Program-made: the position numbers and the translations under genes | Origin: Methanobacterium sp. | GTDB lineage: Archaea; Methanobacteriota; Methanobacteria; Methanobacteriales; Methanobacteriaceae | Length of the DNA: 64,000 nt | Assembly: GCF_038562635.1 (NCBI RefSeq) | Contig: NZ_JBCFBO010000001.1 | Coordinates: 1,962,643-2,026,642 of the forward strand | Direction: 5' to 3' | Shown here: positions 36,796 to 45,883 of the stretch, piece after piece | How the letters are laid out: every line of letters starts with the position of its first letter | How positions within the stretch are numbered: the stretch's first letter is position 1 | The notes under the pieces: generated by a model | What the model was told of the DNA's origin: nothing | Database searches by the model: none | The model's input: the letters and a program-made list of their open reading frames with translations, nothing else

Positions 36796-37398
36796 ATGGC
36801 ATATGGGGATAAGGATGCATGGGAAACAACCAGCCGTATTGAAACTCTTGTAGATGGGATTTTTGCAATCGCATTGACTTTACTGGTTTTAAACCTCAGT
36901 ATTCCTCAGTTAACAAATTCTATGTCTAATATTGCTGTTGAAGACTATTTAATTGGTTTAATACCTGATTTATTTACATATGCTCTGAGTTTTGTCATCC
37001 TGGCTATTTTCTGGAGGATAAACCACCAGCAGTTTTACAGGATTAAACGTGCTAACAATGTACTGCTGTGGATAACTGTTATATGGCTCCTTTTTGTCGC
37101 GCTGGTGCCCTTTTCCACATCACTTATGGGAAGTTACGGCGAGACACAGGCGGCAAATATATTTTTTAATATTAATCTACTTTTAATTGGGATATTTTCA
37201 GGGTTAATATGGTACTATGCAACAAAAAAAGATTTTATAGAGGAATTAAGCCGTGAAAAAATAATTGAGCTTAATAAATTAAATTTGATGCTGCCTATTG
37301 CGGCATTAATTGCAATTGGGGCATCTTTCATAATCCCGGCATTCAGTACTTTCACATATCTGGCTATTCCCTTAATTAAAAGGATAATAAGGGCGTAG
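36796..37398 (+). CDS. TMEM175-type (DUF1211) membrane protein
   Basis: This 200-residue protein has six hydrophobic segments and the family signature near the N terminus, RIETLVDGIFAIALTLLVLN (about 13-32), the helix that lines the pore in prokaryotic TMEM175 potassium channels. The second part, FRINHQQFYRIKRAN-like (WRINHQQFYR, about 75-84), is also typical. Bacterial relatives form tetrameric K+-permeable channels. The ion specificity here is inferred. AGGTG precedes the ATG. Confidence 0.85.
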   Translation: MAYGDKDAWETTSRIETLVDGIFAIALTLLVLNLSIPQLTNSMSNIAVEDYLIGLIPDLFTYALSFVILAIFWRINHQQFYRIKRANNVLLWITVIWLLFVALVPFSTSLMGSYGETQAANIFFNINLLLIGIFSGLIWYYATKKDFIEELSREKIIELNKLNLMLPIAALIAIGASFIIPAFSTFTYLAIPLIKRIIRA

Positions 37399-37505
37399 GC
37401 TTGTATTTTAATATAAAAATTAAAAAAAGGGTTTTAAACAGTTTATCAAGGATGGCATTTAAAATTTAAATGATAGTTTAAGCCATGTAAAAAGAATTTA
37501 CAGGG

Positions 37506-38267
37506 CTAATTCGAACTTGAATTCACATTTAAAATGCTGCCGTTTGAAAGCAAAACACTATCTTCCGGAATATAATCAATTTCAATTATTACTCCCTTTA
37601 GCTGGCAGTCTATAACATGCCCTCCAGAATTTTTATCTTCACTTATGAAGTGGAAGTGGTAATCGTTCAGGTTCACGTCACTTGCGTACTCCGGGCACCA
37701 GAACCCGACCATAGTTCCAGTAATATTGTTGAAATTGAAAATAGTTTGATTTTCCAAGGCGGTAGTTAGATCAGGATAAGGTTTGTTTTGTTTTGGTGGA
37801 CTACGTGCTTTAACACTGTCGAAAGTTCCAATTACCTTAATTGAATAGAACATGTTCTTAGAAGGCACTGTGGCATTTAAAAACTGTTCAAGCTGTGTTA
37901 AATTCATACTTGAATTTAAAATAAGTATTTTATCAGTTTTAAACGGCACTGTCATTGCAAATGGAGTGTTTGCAGAATCATTAACAAGATAAACAGTTCC
38001 ATTTGATTTTATTTGGTATATGTTACCGTTTAGTTCGATCATTTCTCCATCCAGGCCATTGAAAGTCCCTATTCCTGTATCTCCATATGATCTTAACTCT
38101 CCTGTAGTCCAGTTCCCGTCGAATTTGCCTTCAGATAATGAATTGAGCGTGGATACCTGGAAAATAGAATTATCATTTGTTACTTGTAGAGAAGCACCAT
38201 AAACGGCCCCTGTCCCTAAAATTAATATCATTAAAATTCCTGTAAATAGATAATATTTCTTTGCCAT
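37506..38267 (-). CDS. aldC: Alpha-acetolactate decarboxylase, exported
   Basis: This 253-residue enzyme converts acetolactate to acetoin. The family core is complete: TLNSLSEGKFDG, the zinc/active-site segment DYHFHFISEDKNSGGHV (about 204-220) with three histidines, and the conserved Glu in IGTFNGLDGEMIELNG. An N-terminal signal peptide or anchor (YLFTGILMILILGTGAVYGAS, about 5-25) means it acts outside the membrane, as in some Bacillus enzymes. No acetolactate synthase is near. There is no SD; TTATATATAATTC on the minus strand near 38287-38299 is a good TATA box, giving a nearly leaderless transcript. Confidence 0.92.
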   Translation of the reverse strand: MAKKYYLFTGILMILILGTGAVYGASLQVTNDNSIFQVSTLNSLSEGKFDGNWTTGELRSYGDTGIGTFNGLDGEMIELNGNIYQIKSNGTVYLVNDSANTPFAMTVPFKTDKILILNSSMNLTQLEQFLNATVPSKNMFYSIKVIGTFDSVKARSPPKQNKPYPDLTTALENQTIFNFNNITGTMVGFWCPEYASDVNLNDYHFHFISEDKNSGGHVIDCQLKGVIIEIDYIPEDSVLLSNGSILNVNSSSN

Positions 38268-38368
38268 GGAGATATGTTGTATTGAATGAATTATATATAA
38301 TTTCAGTATAATTTTGGATAAAGGAATAGTTTTTGAAAATTAATGAATGTTACTCAAACTATTATAAT

Positions 38369-39157
38369 TTAAAAATCAATATCCAGAATCTCTTTTATAT
38401 TCTCCACAATGACATCTGCAGAGTTGTAAACCATTTGTGGATTCTTCTCTTTCTGCTGTACAGTAAGAACACCAATATCTGCTTCTTTTAGGGCAAGAAC
38501 ATCATTTACACTGTTTCCAACCATCATAACGTCATAGTTCCTTTTAAGTCCCTTTACAATTTCCATCTTTTTCCAGGAGTCTGCAGTGTCAAAAACATTT
38601 TCTTCAGGTATTCCAATGTATCTTGCAAGCGCTTTTAAAGATCCTTTCCGATCTCCGGAGGCTATGAATATGTGAATGTCTCTTTTTTGCAGTTCTTTAA
38701 CCACATCTCGCACTTCTGGGAATATTCTTCCTCCTGAAGTGACTATAAATTCAATTTTTCCCTTGTTTAGATTCACTATAAATCCAGATCCACTGCATAC
38801 CTGTATATTGTAACCTTTGGCTGTTACTGCCCTTATTGTATCCTGGATATCACTTACTTTAGATTCATCGCCAGTAATGGCTTCAATTAATTCCTTTTTT
38901 TTGATTTCAACGGTTGAATAGCTTATATCAATATGGATGTCGTTCCTTTTAATGAACTGACATATTCTCTGGTCTGGTTTTGCATTAATTATACACTTTG
39001 AAGGGTCTGTCTGTATAACTACAAGTGCTCTTGCACTGCTGCTGTCTACAATATCCAGCGAACTTATGGTATCAAATATTTCGCCTGTTTGAAGGTCTTT
39101 CACAGCTCTATATCTTTCAATAAGTGTCCCTGAATTATCGAATACAATCGCTTTCAT
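38369..39157 (-). CDS. HAD-superfamily phosphatase (P-type-ATPase-like motif)
   Basis: This 262-residue soluble HAD protein has motif I VFDNSGTLIERY (5-16), with nucleophile Asp7 and Ser in place of the second Asp, resembling P-type ATPases (DKTGT). Motif II is IFIASGDRKGSLKALARYIG (about 167-186), and motif III/IV is MMVGNSVNDVLALKEADIGV (about 213-232). An inserted cap lies between about 20 and 140. Annotated relatives in methanogens are soluble P-type ATPase-like phosphatases with unknown substrate. GTTGAT lies just before the ATG. Confidence 0.85.
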   Translation of the reverse strand: MKAIVFDNSGTLIERYRAVKDLQTGEIFDTISSLDIVDSSSARALVVIQTDPSKCIINAKPDQRICQFIKRNDIHIDISYSTVEIKKKELIEAITGDESKVSDIQDTIRAVTAKGYNIQVCSGSGFIVNLNKGKIEFIVTSGGRIFPEVRDVVKELQKRDIHIFIASGDRKGSLKALARYIGIPEENVFDTADSWKKMEIVKGLKRNYDVMMVGNSVNDVLALKEADIGVLTVQQKEKNPQMVYNSADVIVENIKEILDIDF

Positions 39158-39549
39158 ATTATCAACTGTTATTTGCAGATTATCATTTTTTGATATGAAT
39201 TTTATAGTCAGATCATAATTAATTGAACTTACAATGTTTGAAAAAGTCCAGTGTAATGATTTTATTGATTAAATTCAATATTTCACCATTTCATTTGATG
39301 TACTAAAAATTTTTGCACCTGATTATAATTTAACTACAATAAATATTGTAAAAAAAATTATTTATCATTATTGTTTATTGGAATCTATTTTATAATTTAT
39401 AACATCCCTATGTTTTATGGGCATTCGTATTGGAGAAATAAATTAGGTTTTTTGGACATTATAACTGATTTAGAACTATTTTTTAAGTTATATATGGTTA
39501 ATAATGAATTAAACATACTAACAATGGATATAACACTGTATTTTTAAAA

Positions 39550-39753
39550 TGTGACTATTATCACAAATTAATAATACATAAGTATATATATTTAATAATA
39601 TAATACTATTAACCGGGATTGTATAGCTAAAAATATTGGCAGGATTCCAATTAATAATAAAAATCCCGTTTTTTGTATAAATTGGCAATTTAAGCCACAA
39701 AAATGTAATAAAAACAGTTGTAACTTTATGCTGGTATTGTGACTGCAATCACA
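39550..39753 (+). promoter_or_regulatory. Two TGTGA-N6-TCACA palindromes
   Basis: TGTGACTATTATCACA (39550-39565) and TGTGACTGCAATCACA (39738-39753) are both perfect TGTGA-N6-TCACA sites, each followed by AAAT and a TAATA-type sequence, so they form a 30-bp imperfect direct repeat 188 bp apart. They lie upstream of the exported protein gene at 39821 in an otherwise empty 660-bp AT-rich spacer. The consensus equals that of bacterial CRP, which archaea lack, so the binding protein must be another. Confidence 0.5.
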
Positions 39754-39820
39754 AATCTGTAATAAAATTTCATTCATTAGTGATTACAGTGTTTATTTAT
39801 CCAGAAGAGGATGATAAGAA

Positions 39821-40348
39821 ATGAAATTAGAAATGGTTATTAAATTTCTTATTTTATTTGTAGTTATAATGCTATTTATCTTCCCTACATCTGCAGAGGG
39901 TTCTTCAACATCTTCACAAACTGTAAGTGTAACTATACCAGAGACTACTGCAGTCTCAGCAAATTATGGAAATAGTTCAACAATATTTATTGGCCCCATA
40001 TCTCAGGGTACTAATGAGATCACCATTAACAATGTATATTTTGCAAACCCCTCAAATGTAGACACAGAAATCTGGATTAAAGCAAGTGGTGACCTTACAG
40101 GTACAAGTACAGCAAGTACGATAAGCTTGTCTAATCTGAAATATATTATTCCAGGTTTGGGCGCAGCTGGAGAATTAACGGATCAATACACCAAAGCATG
40201 TGTGCTTAAAAAACCAAAACAGGGAAGTAGTAATTCAGGAATGGGCGTGGATTTACAGTTAAAGATTCCTTATGGAACAACTCCGGATACATACACAACA
40301 ACAATCTATTTCACATCCCTAAAATTTAACTCTGATGCACCAGTATGA
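39821..40348 (+). CDS. Exported Thr/Ser-rich protein of unknown function
   Basis: This 175-residue protein has a signal peptide (about 1-27, FLILFVVIMLFIFPTSAEG). The mature part is rich in Thr, Ser and Gly with alternating strand-like segments (VSVTIPETTAVSANYG, then TTTIYFTSLKF at the end), suggesting one beta-sandwich domain. Its layout recalls WxL- or camelysin-type surface domains, but I cannot assign a family. A single cysteine occurs in the middle. The spacer upstream carries two TGTGA-N6-TCACA palindromes. GAGGATG precedes the ATG by about 8 nt. Confidence 0.7.
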   Translation: MKLEMVIKFLILFVVIMLFIFPTSAEGSSTSSQTVSVTIPETTAVSANYGNSSTIFIGPISQGTNEITINNVYFANPSNVDTEIWIKASGDLTGTSTASTISLSNLKYIIPGLGAAGELTDQYTKACVLKKPKQGSSNSGMGVDLQLKIPYGTTPDTYTTTIYFTSLKFNSDAPV

Positions 40349-40638
40349 GATCAAACATCAGATAAAATTAGAAAGTATAGATGTATTATCGTCTTTACTT
40401 TCTAATACCTCCTTCAATCTAATACAAGACTTAAATGTACGTATTACTATTTTTATATATAAAATAGATTGATTAAATTAGAAAATTTTGTTTATAGGTA
40501 TCTGTTTGGTTATTTATAGAATTTAAGGGAATATTTGAATATTTTATCCGTAATTTAGTCAATAATAATTACTCTTAATACATAAAATTATAATAATCAT
40601 AAAATTCAACTATATTATAAAGAAAGGGGAGGGTATAG

Positions 40639-40788
40639 TTGGAAATTAGAGTTAAAGTTGGAGATGAGAAAGCATCAACAATTCGAAATTTGCTGAATAA
40701 TGGCTTAAGGGGTAAATACGTTTTACAATCTGTAACTGAGGATAAAGGAAAAGGTGAATTTATTTTTCAGTATAAAAAGATGAAATAA
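40639..40788 (+). CDS. Small protein, 49 residues, TTG start
   Basis: A TTG at 40639 follows GGGGAGGG (40626-40633) with 5-nt spacing, one of the strongest SD sites in the window. The frame to TAA at 40786-40788 encodes a basic, soluble protein beginning (M)EIRVKVGDEKASTIRNLL and ending EFIFQYKKMK. It has a beta-helix-beta look. The family is not recognised. It stands alone between the exported protein gene and the convergent LysE gene. The coding call rests on SD strength and amino acid composition. Confidence 0.65.
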   Translation: MEIRVKVGDEKASTIRNLLNNGLRGKYVLQSVTEDKGKGEFIFQYKKMK

Positions 40789-40871
40789 TTATATTTTGTA
40801 TATAAATCTAATTTTTATAATTCTATTTAATTAATCAGGCTGAATATTTTCTAAAATTTTATGTATATGTT

Positions 40872-41570
40872 TTAAAACAGATTTACCTGGGAAACGATGA
40901 AATAGACGCCAAGTAGGATAAGGAATACTCCGCAAATTACCATTACTGCCTTATATGTTTCATCGCTCATGAATTTTGATCCTCTGCTTGATGCGAACGA
41001 GACTACGCTGAACCATGAAAGATCAGCTAACCAGTGGCCAATTGAAAATGCTAAAATTCCAATAATCCCTGCCAGTGCGAGTCCTTTAAACATGAATGCC
41101 AGGCCAATGGTTCCCCACCATATAAAAAAATAAGGGTTGGAAATACTTGTTATAACTCCCTTAATAAAAGATCCGTATTTTGGGGTTCTGTTTTCATTAG
41201 TTTTGATATTTGACAAAGTGGTATTTGATCTGGATGTACTGTATCCCATAAATATGAGGACTGTACCTCCAAATATTCCAATGATAAAAGCCGCAGTTTG
41301 GGAACCTAAAATCTGACCTAAACCTGCCAAAATGGCGATCATCATCAGTATTTCTGTCATTATGTGGCCTAGGATAATCATGGGGCCTGTTTTAAACCCT
41401 TTTTTAACAGAGTCAGAAACTGTTACAGTGAACATGGGTCCTGGGACTAATGCGCCAGATAATCCAACTCCAAATGAAGTTAATGCAAATAACGCAATTT
41501 CAATCAAGTAAATCACTAAAATGGGTGGTTCTTTGTTTGAAAATTTGTAATTTTCAACCGCAAAAATCAT
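40872..41570 (-). CDS. LysE/RhtB family exporter
   Basis: This 232-residue membrane protein has six helices and the family motif GVGLSGALVPGPMFTVTVSD near 35-54, followed by GHIMTEILMMIAILAGLG. LysE-type proteins export amino acids or related small molecules. The ATG at 41570 has no SD, and the first 18 residues are hydrophilic and unlike the family. A GTG or TTG just before YLIEIALF (41516 or 41507), with GTGATT nearby, may be the real start. The alanine dehydrogenase-like gene lies about 430 nt upstream on the same strand, compatible with amino acid handling. Confidence 0.88.
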   Translation of the reverse strand: MIFAVENYKFSNKEPPILVIYLIEIALFALTSFGVGLSGALVPGPMFTVTVSDSVKKGFKTGPMIILGHIMTEILMMIAILAGLGQILGSQTAAFIIGIFGGTVLIFMGYSTSRSNTTLSNIKTNENRTPKYGSFIKGVITSISNPYFFIWWGTIGLAFMFKGLALAGIIGILAFSIGHWLADLSWFSVVSFASSRGSKFMSDETYKAVMVICGVFLILLGVYFIVSQVNLF

Positions 41571-41689
41571 TATGAAAATCCATTTGTAACTTAAATACTA
41601 TTAACTAATATTGAATTTACATTCACATAAAAACTCCAGTATAATAAAAGATCAACACCAAAAAATAGATAAAACATGGATTTACCATG

Positions 41690-41851
41690 TTAATATTCAT
41701 TTAAAACTTTCATTATCTCGGATAAATGATAATTAATGACTTTCATTTGGTCTTCATTTAATGGTCGGGTCCGTGTCAAATACCTAAAACGTTCGAAAAC
41801 ATGTCCCATTTTATTAATTAATTCGTTTATATAAATTTTCTCTTCGAACAT
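41690..41851 (-). CDS. Small protein, 53 residues
   Basis: ATG at 41851 follows GGTGAT with 3-nt spacing. The frame encodes MFEEKIYINELINKMGHV, continues through FERFRYLTRTRP and ends MKVLNEY, a soluble, charged, helical protein. The codon choice resembles the neighbours. The family is unknown. It stands alone between the LysE and alanine dehydrogenase-like genes, next to a short terminal-inverted-repeat segment. Confidence 0.55.
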   Translation of the reverse strand: MFEEKIYINELINKMGHVFERFRYLTRTRPLNEDQMKVINYHLSEIMKVLNEY

Positions 41852-41912
41852 TTCATCACCAGTCTGTACTTTGTTTTTAATGCGGATAAATTTAACTATG
41901 TATGAATCGAAG

Positions 41913-41981
41913 AGGCTGTCTCATGATTTTTTTATACTTCAAATTATTATTTTTTCCAGATTTTGAATTAGTGGACAGCCT
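41913..41981. mobile_element. 69-bp segment with IS-end-like inverted repeats
   Basis: AGGCTGTC (41913-41920) and GACAGCCT (41974-41981) form an 8-bp perfect inverted pair. The outer sequence GAGGCTGTCTCA resembles the ends of many insertion sequences (GAGGCTGTC-C/T-CA). The inside is AT-rich and non-coding. It could be an IS remnant or MITE. Because it lies 20 nt past the stop of the alanine dehydrogenase-like gene, a terminator is the alternative. Confidence 0.35.
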
Positions 41982-42000
41982 ATTTAAAAAAATGAAAATG

Positions 42001-42993
42001 TTATTCTAAGAAATTCATCTTTTGACCGATGCCTTTTTGAAGAGCCTTCTCATACACGTTCCATGCAGTGACTATGTCCTGAACTGCAAGTCCTGTTGAA
42101 TCAAATACTGTAATCTCTTCATCTGAGGTTCTACCTGGAATGGAACCTATTATTACATCTCCAATTTTACTGTGGATGTCATTTTGTCGTATAATACCTT
42201 CTTGAACTGGAATGTTAATTTCACCACTGTGGCTGGCCTGATCCCAGCAGTCAATTATAATTTTAGATTTTTGGAGTATATGGCTGTCTAGTTCCTGCTT
42301 ACCTGGAGCATCAGCCCCCATTGCATTAATATGAGTCCCGGGGCCTACCCATTTTGATTTAACGACAGGTTCTCGTGCAGGTGTGGTGGTCAACAGTACG
42401 TCAGCACCTTGTACAGCTTCTTTTATAGTATCAACTGCTTTAACAGGAATCCCATATTTTTCAGAGGCTTTTTGAGCAAATGATTCCCTTGTTTGGCAGG
42501 TTCTGCAGGAAACCCTTACTTCCTTAATGTCTATTACTTCCATTATAGCTTCAAGTCCCGTTTCTGCCTGAACTCCAGCCCCTACAAGTCCTAAAATTTC
42601 AGAATTATCTCTTGCGAGGTATTTTGTGGCAACTCCTGCTGCAGCACCTGTTCTCATATCTGTGATCCAAGTTCCATCCATTACAGAAACTGGAAAACCT
42701 GTTTTAGGGTCTACAAGCTCGATCATTGCCATGACCGTTGGCAGGTTGTGTTTTCGGGGGTTGTCTGGATGCACATTTACATTTTTAACTCCAGATTCAT
42801 TTAGGCCACGAATAAAACATGGCATTATTCGGAGGTCACCCCTAAATTTTTTATAAAATATATATTCTTTGGGAGGCATCTGGACTTTACGCTCCGCATG
42901 AAACTTATATGCAGTTTCAACATTTTTAATAGTCTCTTTCATGGTTGTAAGTTCTTTAACCTGGCTTTGATTTAGAAGTATTGTCTCTGGCAT
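42001..42993 (-). CDS. Ornithine cyclodeaminase/alanine dehydrogenase family (archaeal Ala type)
   Basis: This 330-residue NAD(P)-dependent enzyme of the mu-crystallin/OCD family has KNVNVHPDNPRKHNLPTVMA, the substrate Lys/Arg region (MPPKEYIF, RIMPCFI), DGTWITDMRTGAAAGVATKYLA (about 104-125), and the Rossmann motif GLVGAGVQAETGLEAI (about 134-149). Archaeal members interconvert pyruvate plus ammonia with alanine; ornithine cyclodeamination is the other known reaction. Length and motif pattern suit alanine dehydrogenase, but the two cannot be parted safely by eye. GAGGTG precedes the ATG. Confidence 0.88.
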   Translation of the reverse strand: MPETILLNQSQVKELTTMKETIKNVETAYKFHAERKVQMPPKEYIFYKKFRGDLRIMPCFIRGLNESGVKNVNVHPDNPRKHNLPTVMAMIELVDPKTGFPVSVMDGTWITDMRTGAAAGVATKYLARDNSEILGLVGAGVQAETGLEAIMEVIDIKEVRVSCRTCQTRESFAQKASEKYGIPVKAVDTIKEAVQGADVLLTTTPAREPVVKSKWVGPGTHINAMGADAPGKQELDSHILQKSKIIIDCWDQASHSGEINIPVQEGIIRQNDIHSKIGDVIIGSIPGRTSDEEITVFDSTGLAVQDIVTAWNVYEKALQKGIGQKMNFLE

Positions 42994-43120
42994 AAGTACA
43001 CCTCATATAATTATGTAATCTTTTGTTGTTATAACTTCTTAAATTTAGCGATTTGTGTAGAAAATATCATGTTTTGTGAACTAAATATGGTCCATAATTT
43101 TGAATTTAATAAATAAAAAA

Positions 43121-44659
43121 TCAAATATGCGTGGTAACACAGTGTTCCTCATGTTTAGTCGGTTTTATTGGTATTAACATGGAGCATATTAAGCCTATAA
43201 TTAGCATTAAGGTTACTACATTAAATGCATCTTTCATAGCATTTGTTTTTTGATGATCTTCAGTTACTCCTGTCCCTTTTATAATAGGCATATTCACAGC
43301 GCTTACTTTCTCAAACAATCTCTGATTATTATTTCCATAGGAACTGCCTGCAGGTAAATCGTACATGGATCCGCCTCCTAAAGTACCGAAACTTCCAAGT
43401 ATTAATATTACTCCCAGAACAGCGGTTCCAAGTGAAGAACCAAGGTTAATGCCGGTATTCAGGATTCCTGACGCATCAGACTGTTGGTCCCTCCTGGCAG
43501 CTGCAAAGATTATATTTGCTGAATGGGGGAAAACAATTCCCATTCCTATTCCGAGGAATAGTACGCCCGGAATCATGTCCATAACCGTTGTGGAAGGACT
43601 GAAAATAAGGCTCAAATATATGCTTCCGGCTAAAGATGCTAAAAATCCAATAGAAAGTATATAACGCGGTTGCATTCTTGTTGAAACCTTTCCTGCTGTA
43701 AATGACATTGTAAAAATGCCTATACTCATAGGTATCAGGGTTAAACCGGTTACTAATGGATTGGTTCCTATAACTCCCTGTAAAAACACTGGAATAACGA
43801 AAGTCACCCCTCCAATTGTGAAATTCATTATTAATCTTGTTATGTTTCCTAAGGTGAAAGAATGATCTTTAAATAGGGTAATGTCAAGCAAAGGCATTTT
43901 ATTCCATTCAATCCTTCTTTTCTGGGTGAAATAAAATATAATCAAGAGAAATATTCCAATTATAATGGATAAAATCGCAGTGTTCCAACTTGAGGGGTTG
44001 TTAAGTAGCAGCACACCAACAACCAGCAGAAATATGCCCAGTGAAGAATTTATTGCCCCTAAAACATCTATTTCACGCCATTTTATAACGGGTGGGAATA
44101 CATCGATCTCTTTTGAAAACAGGAGTATCGCAATGATTATAACCAGTTCAAGTGCAAAAGCGTAACGCCAGGAATAGTAAGTTGTTAAAAATCCACCTAT
44201 AATTGGCCCGATAGTCCCTGCTCCCGAAGCCATGGAACTTATTATTCCCAGTGCGAAGGCTCTTTTTTCTCCCCCGTAAGTTCCGGAGATTATGGAAGTA
44301 GTGGCAGGCATCATAAGTGCAGCCCCTACTCCTTCAAGTATGGACCATCCGAGCAGAAGCATGATGCTGTTTATACTTAAAGCTGCGACTATTGTACCTG
44401 CTCCATAGATAGATGCACCCATAAGGAATGTTTTTTTCCTCCCAAAAACATCCTGCAGTTTTCCTCCAAAGAGCATTAATGAAGCCATAACCAGGGAGTA
44501 AATCGCGATTATGGCTTGAATAGTTTGAATAGTAGTACTCAAATCTCTTATTAAGGTATAAATCGCTACATTTAAAAATGTTTTATCTATAACTATGGTA
44601 AAGACAGATAGGGTAACAATTATAAGGGTTAACCATCCATTTTTTGATTTTTCCGCCAC
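43121..44659 (-). CDS. MFS transporter, DHA2 (14-helix) family
   Basis: This 512-residue protein has 14 membrane segments, the motif GGKLQDVFGRKKTFLMG (motif A, about 64-80) and motif C-like GAGTIGPIIGGFLTTYYSWR (about 147-166). The DHA2 family exports drugs or other compounds by proton antiport. The start is GTG, with GGAGG 9 nt upstream. The last outside loop (about 435-475) is unusually long and polar. It is a single gene, separated from the alanine dehydrogenase-like gene by 127 nt. The substrate is unknown. Confidence 0.92.
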   Translation of the reverse strand: MAEKSKNGWLTLIIVTLSVFTIVIDKTFLNVAIYTLIRDLSTTIQTIQAIIAIYSLVMASLMLFGGKLQDVFGRKKTFLMGASIYGAGTIVAALSINSIMLLLGWSILEGVGAALMMPATTSIISGTYGGEKRAFALGIISSMASGAGTIGPIIGGFLTTYYSWRYAFALELVIIIAILLFSKEIDVFPPVIKWREIDVLGAINSSLGIFLLVVGVLLLNNPSSWNTAILSIIIGIFLLIIFYFTQKRRIEWNKMPLLDITLFKDHSFTLGNITRLIMNFTIGGVTFVIPVFLQGVIGTNPLVTGLTLIPMSIGIFTMSFTAGKVSTRMQPRYILSIGFLASLAGSIYLSLIFSPSTTVMDMIPGVLFLGIGMGIVFPHSANIIFAAARRDQQSDASGILNTGINLGSSLGTAVLGVILILGSFGTLGGGSMYDLPAGSSYGNNNQRLFEKVSAVNMPIIKGTGVTEDHQKTNAMKDAFNVVTLMLIIGLICSMLIPIKPTKHEEHCVTTHI

Positions 44660-45025
44660 TATAAATGTCCTCCACGGATTTAAGTAATGATTGAAGTTAA
44701 AATATTAAACAAATCAAATAGCGCAACTTCATGTCCTTACTATTTTTGTTTTTCATTTGATTAATTTTTATACATTAAAAAAGGGAATATATGTCTAAAT
44801 AGTTTTAAAAAAATATATTCCTATTTTTAGATTATTTAAATGGATATGGTGGTTAAAAATAGTTTAATATCAAAAAATAATAGCTTAAATAAAGTATTTA
44901 TAAATTTAAATATTATTAAAGCGTAAACTATTTTTTAAATAAACTTAAATTTGTTTTAAAATAAATCAATATTTAACTGAATTTTAAGTCAATGATATAG
45001 ATTTCCATGTTTAAAGGGTATTTAA
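44660..45025. other. AT-rich divergent spacer
   Basis: 366 bp between the divergent MFS and DUF1624 genes. Several TATA-like AAATAAA/TATAAA stretches are present and none stands out. No hairpin cluster, repeat or ORF with a ribosome-binding site is seen. Confidence 0.3.
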
Positions 45026-45805
45026 ATGAATTCCAATCTAAATAAACGTTTTTGGGAAGTTGACTCCCTGCGTGGGCTTGCCATAGTAATGATGGTAGTG
45101 TTCCATTTCATATTTGACCTGAACTATTTTGGAATTTACAGTTTCAACATGTACTCTGGATTTTTATGGTGGTTTGCGCGTGTAACTGCATCTATATTCA
45201 TCTTCTTGGTGGGAGTATCTTTAAGTCTTAGTTACGCAAGGACAACCATTTCAAGCAACCGTCCAACTGAAAAAGAGCTTTTTTTGAAGTATTTAAAGAG
45301 GGGGCTTAAAATATTTTCCTACGGGCTTTTAATTACTGCTGCTACCTATATTTTTATTGGAGACGGTTTCATCGTGTTTGGAATTCTCCATTTTATAGGA
45401 ATAGCTATAATCCTGGAATATGTGTTTATAAAACGTAAATATTTTAACCTGTTTTTGGGTCTGGCATTTATCGTGGCAGGAATTATATTAATGCGCTTTA
45501 GGTTTGATTTTTATAGCCTTTTATGGCTTGGATTTACTCCAAATAATTTTTACACTGTAGACTATTTCCCACTGCTGCCGTGGTTGGGAGCAGTTTCCTT
45601 TGGGATATTTCTTGGAAACACACTCTATGAAAAATATGTGAGGCAGTTTGAACTGCCTGATCTGTCCAATAATCTGGTTGTGAAGGTGTCAAGCTTTTTA
45701 GGGAAGCATTCGCTGCTTATTTATTTAATTCACCAGCCGATAATAATTATACTGCTGCTTCTTTTTGGCTTTATAGATCTCAGTTATTTTTTTCCTACTC
45801 TTTAA
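45026..45805 (+). CDS. DUF1624 (heparan-alpha-glucosaminide N-acetyltransferase-like) membrane protein
   Basis: This 259-residue protein has about seven membrane helices. The family start is clear: RFWEVDSLRGLAIVMMVVFHFIFDLNYF (about 8-35), with the catalytic-type His in FHF. Later come ARVTASIFIFLVGVSLSLSYAR and DYFPLLPWLGAVSFGIFLG, and at the end HSLLIYLIHQPIII. This family transfers acyl groups across the membrane to sugars, so modification of surface glycans is plausible (inference). AAGGG precedes the ATG. Confidence 0.9.
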   Translation: MNSNLNKRFWEVDSLRGLAIVMMVVFHFIFDLNYFGIYSFNMYSGFLWWFARVTASIFIFLVGVSLSLSYARTTISSNRPTEKELFLKYLKRGLKIFSYGLLITAATYIFIGDGFIVFGILHFIGIAIILEYVFIKRKYFNLFLGLAFIVAGIILMRFRFDFYSLLWLGFTPNNFYTVDYFPLLPWLGAVSFGIFLGNTLYEKYVRQFELPDLSNNLVVKVSSFLGKHSLLIYLIHQPIIIILLLLFGFIDLSYFFPTL

Positions 45806-45883
45806 CGTGCATAAATGGTTCTAAGTTCATTTACTCACTATGTTTAGGTCTTTTAATAATAGGTAGACTCCATAAGTGGATAA

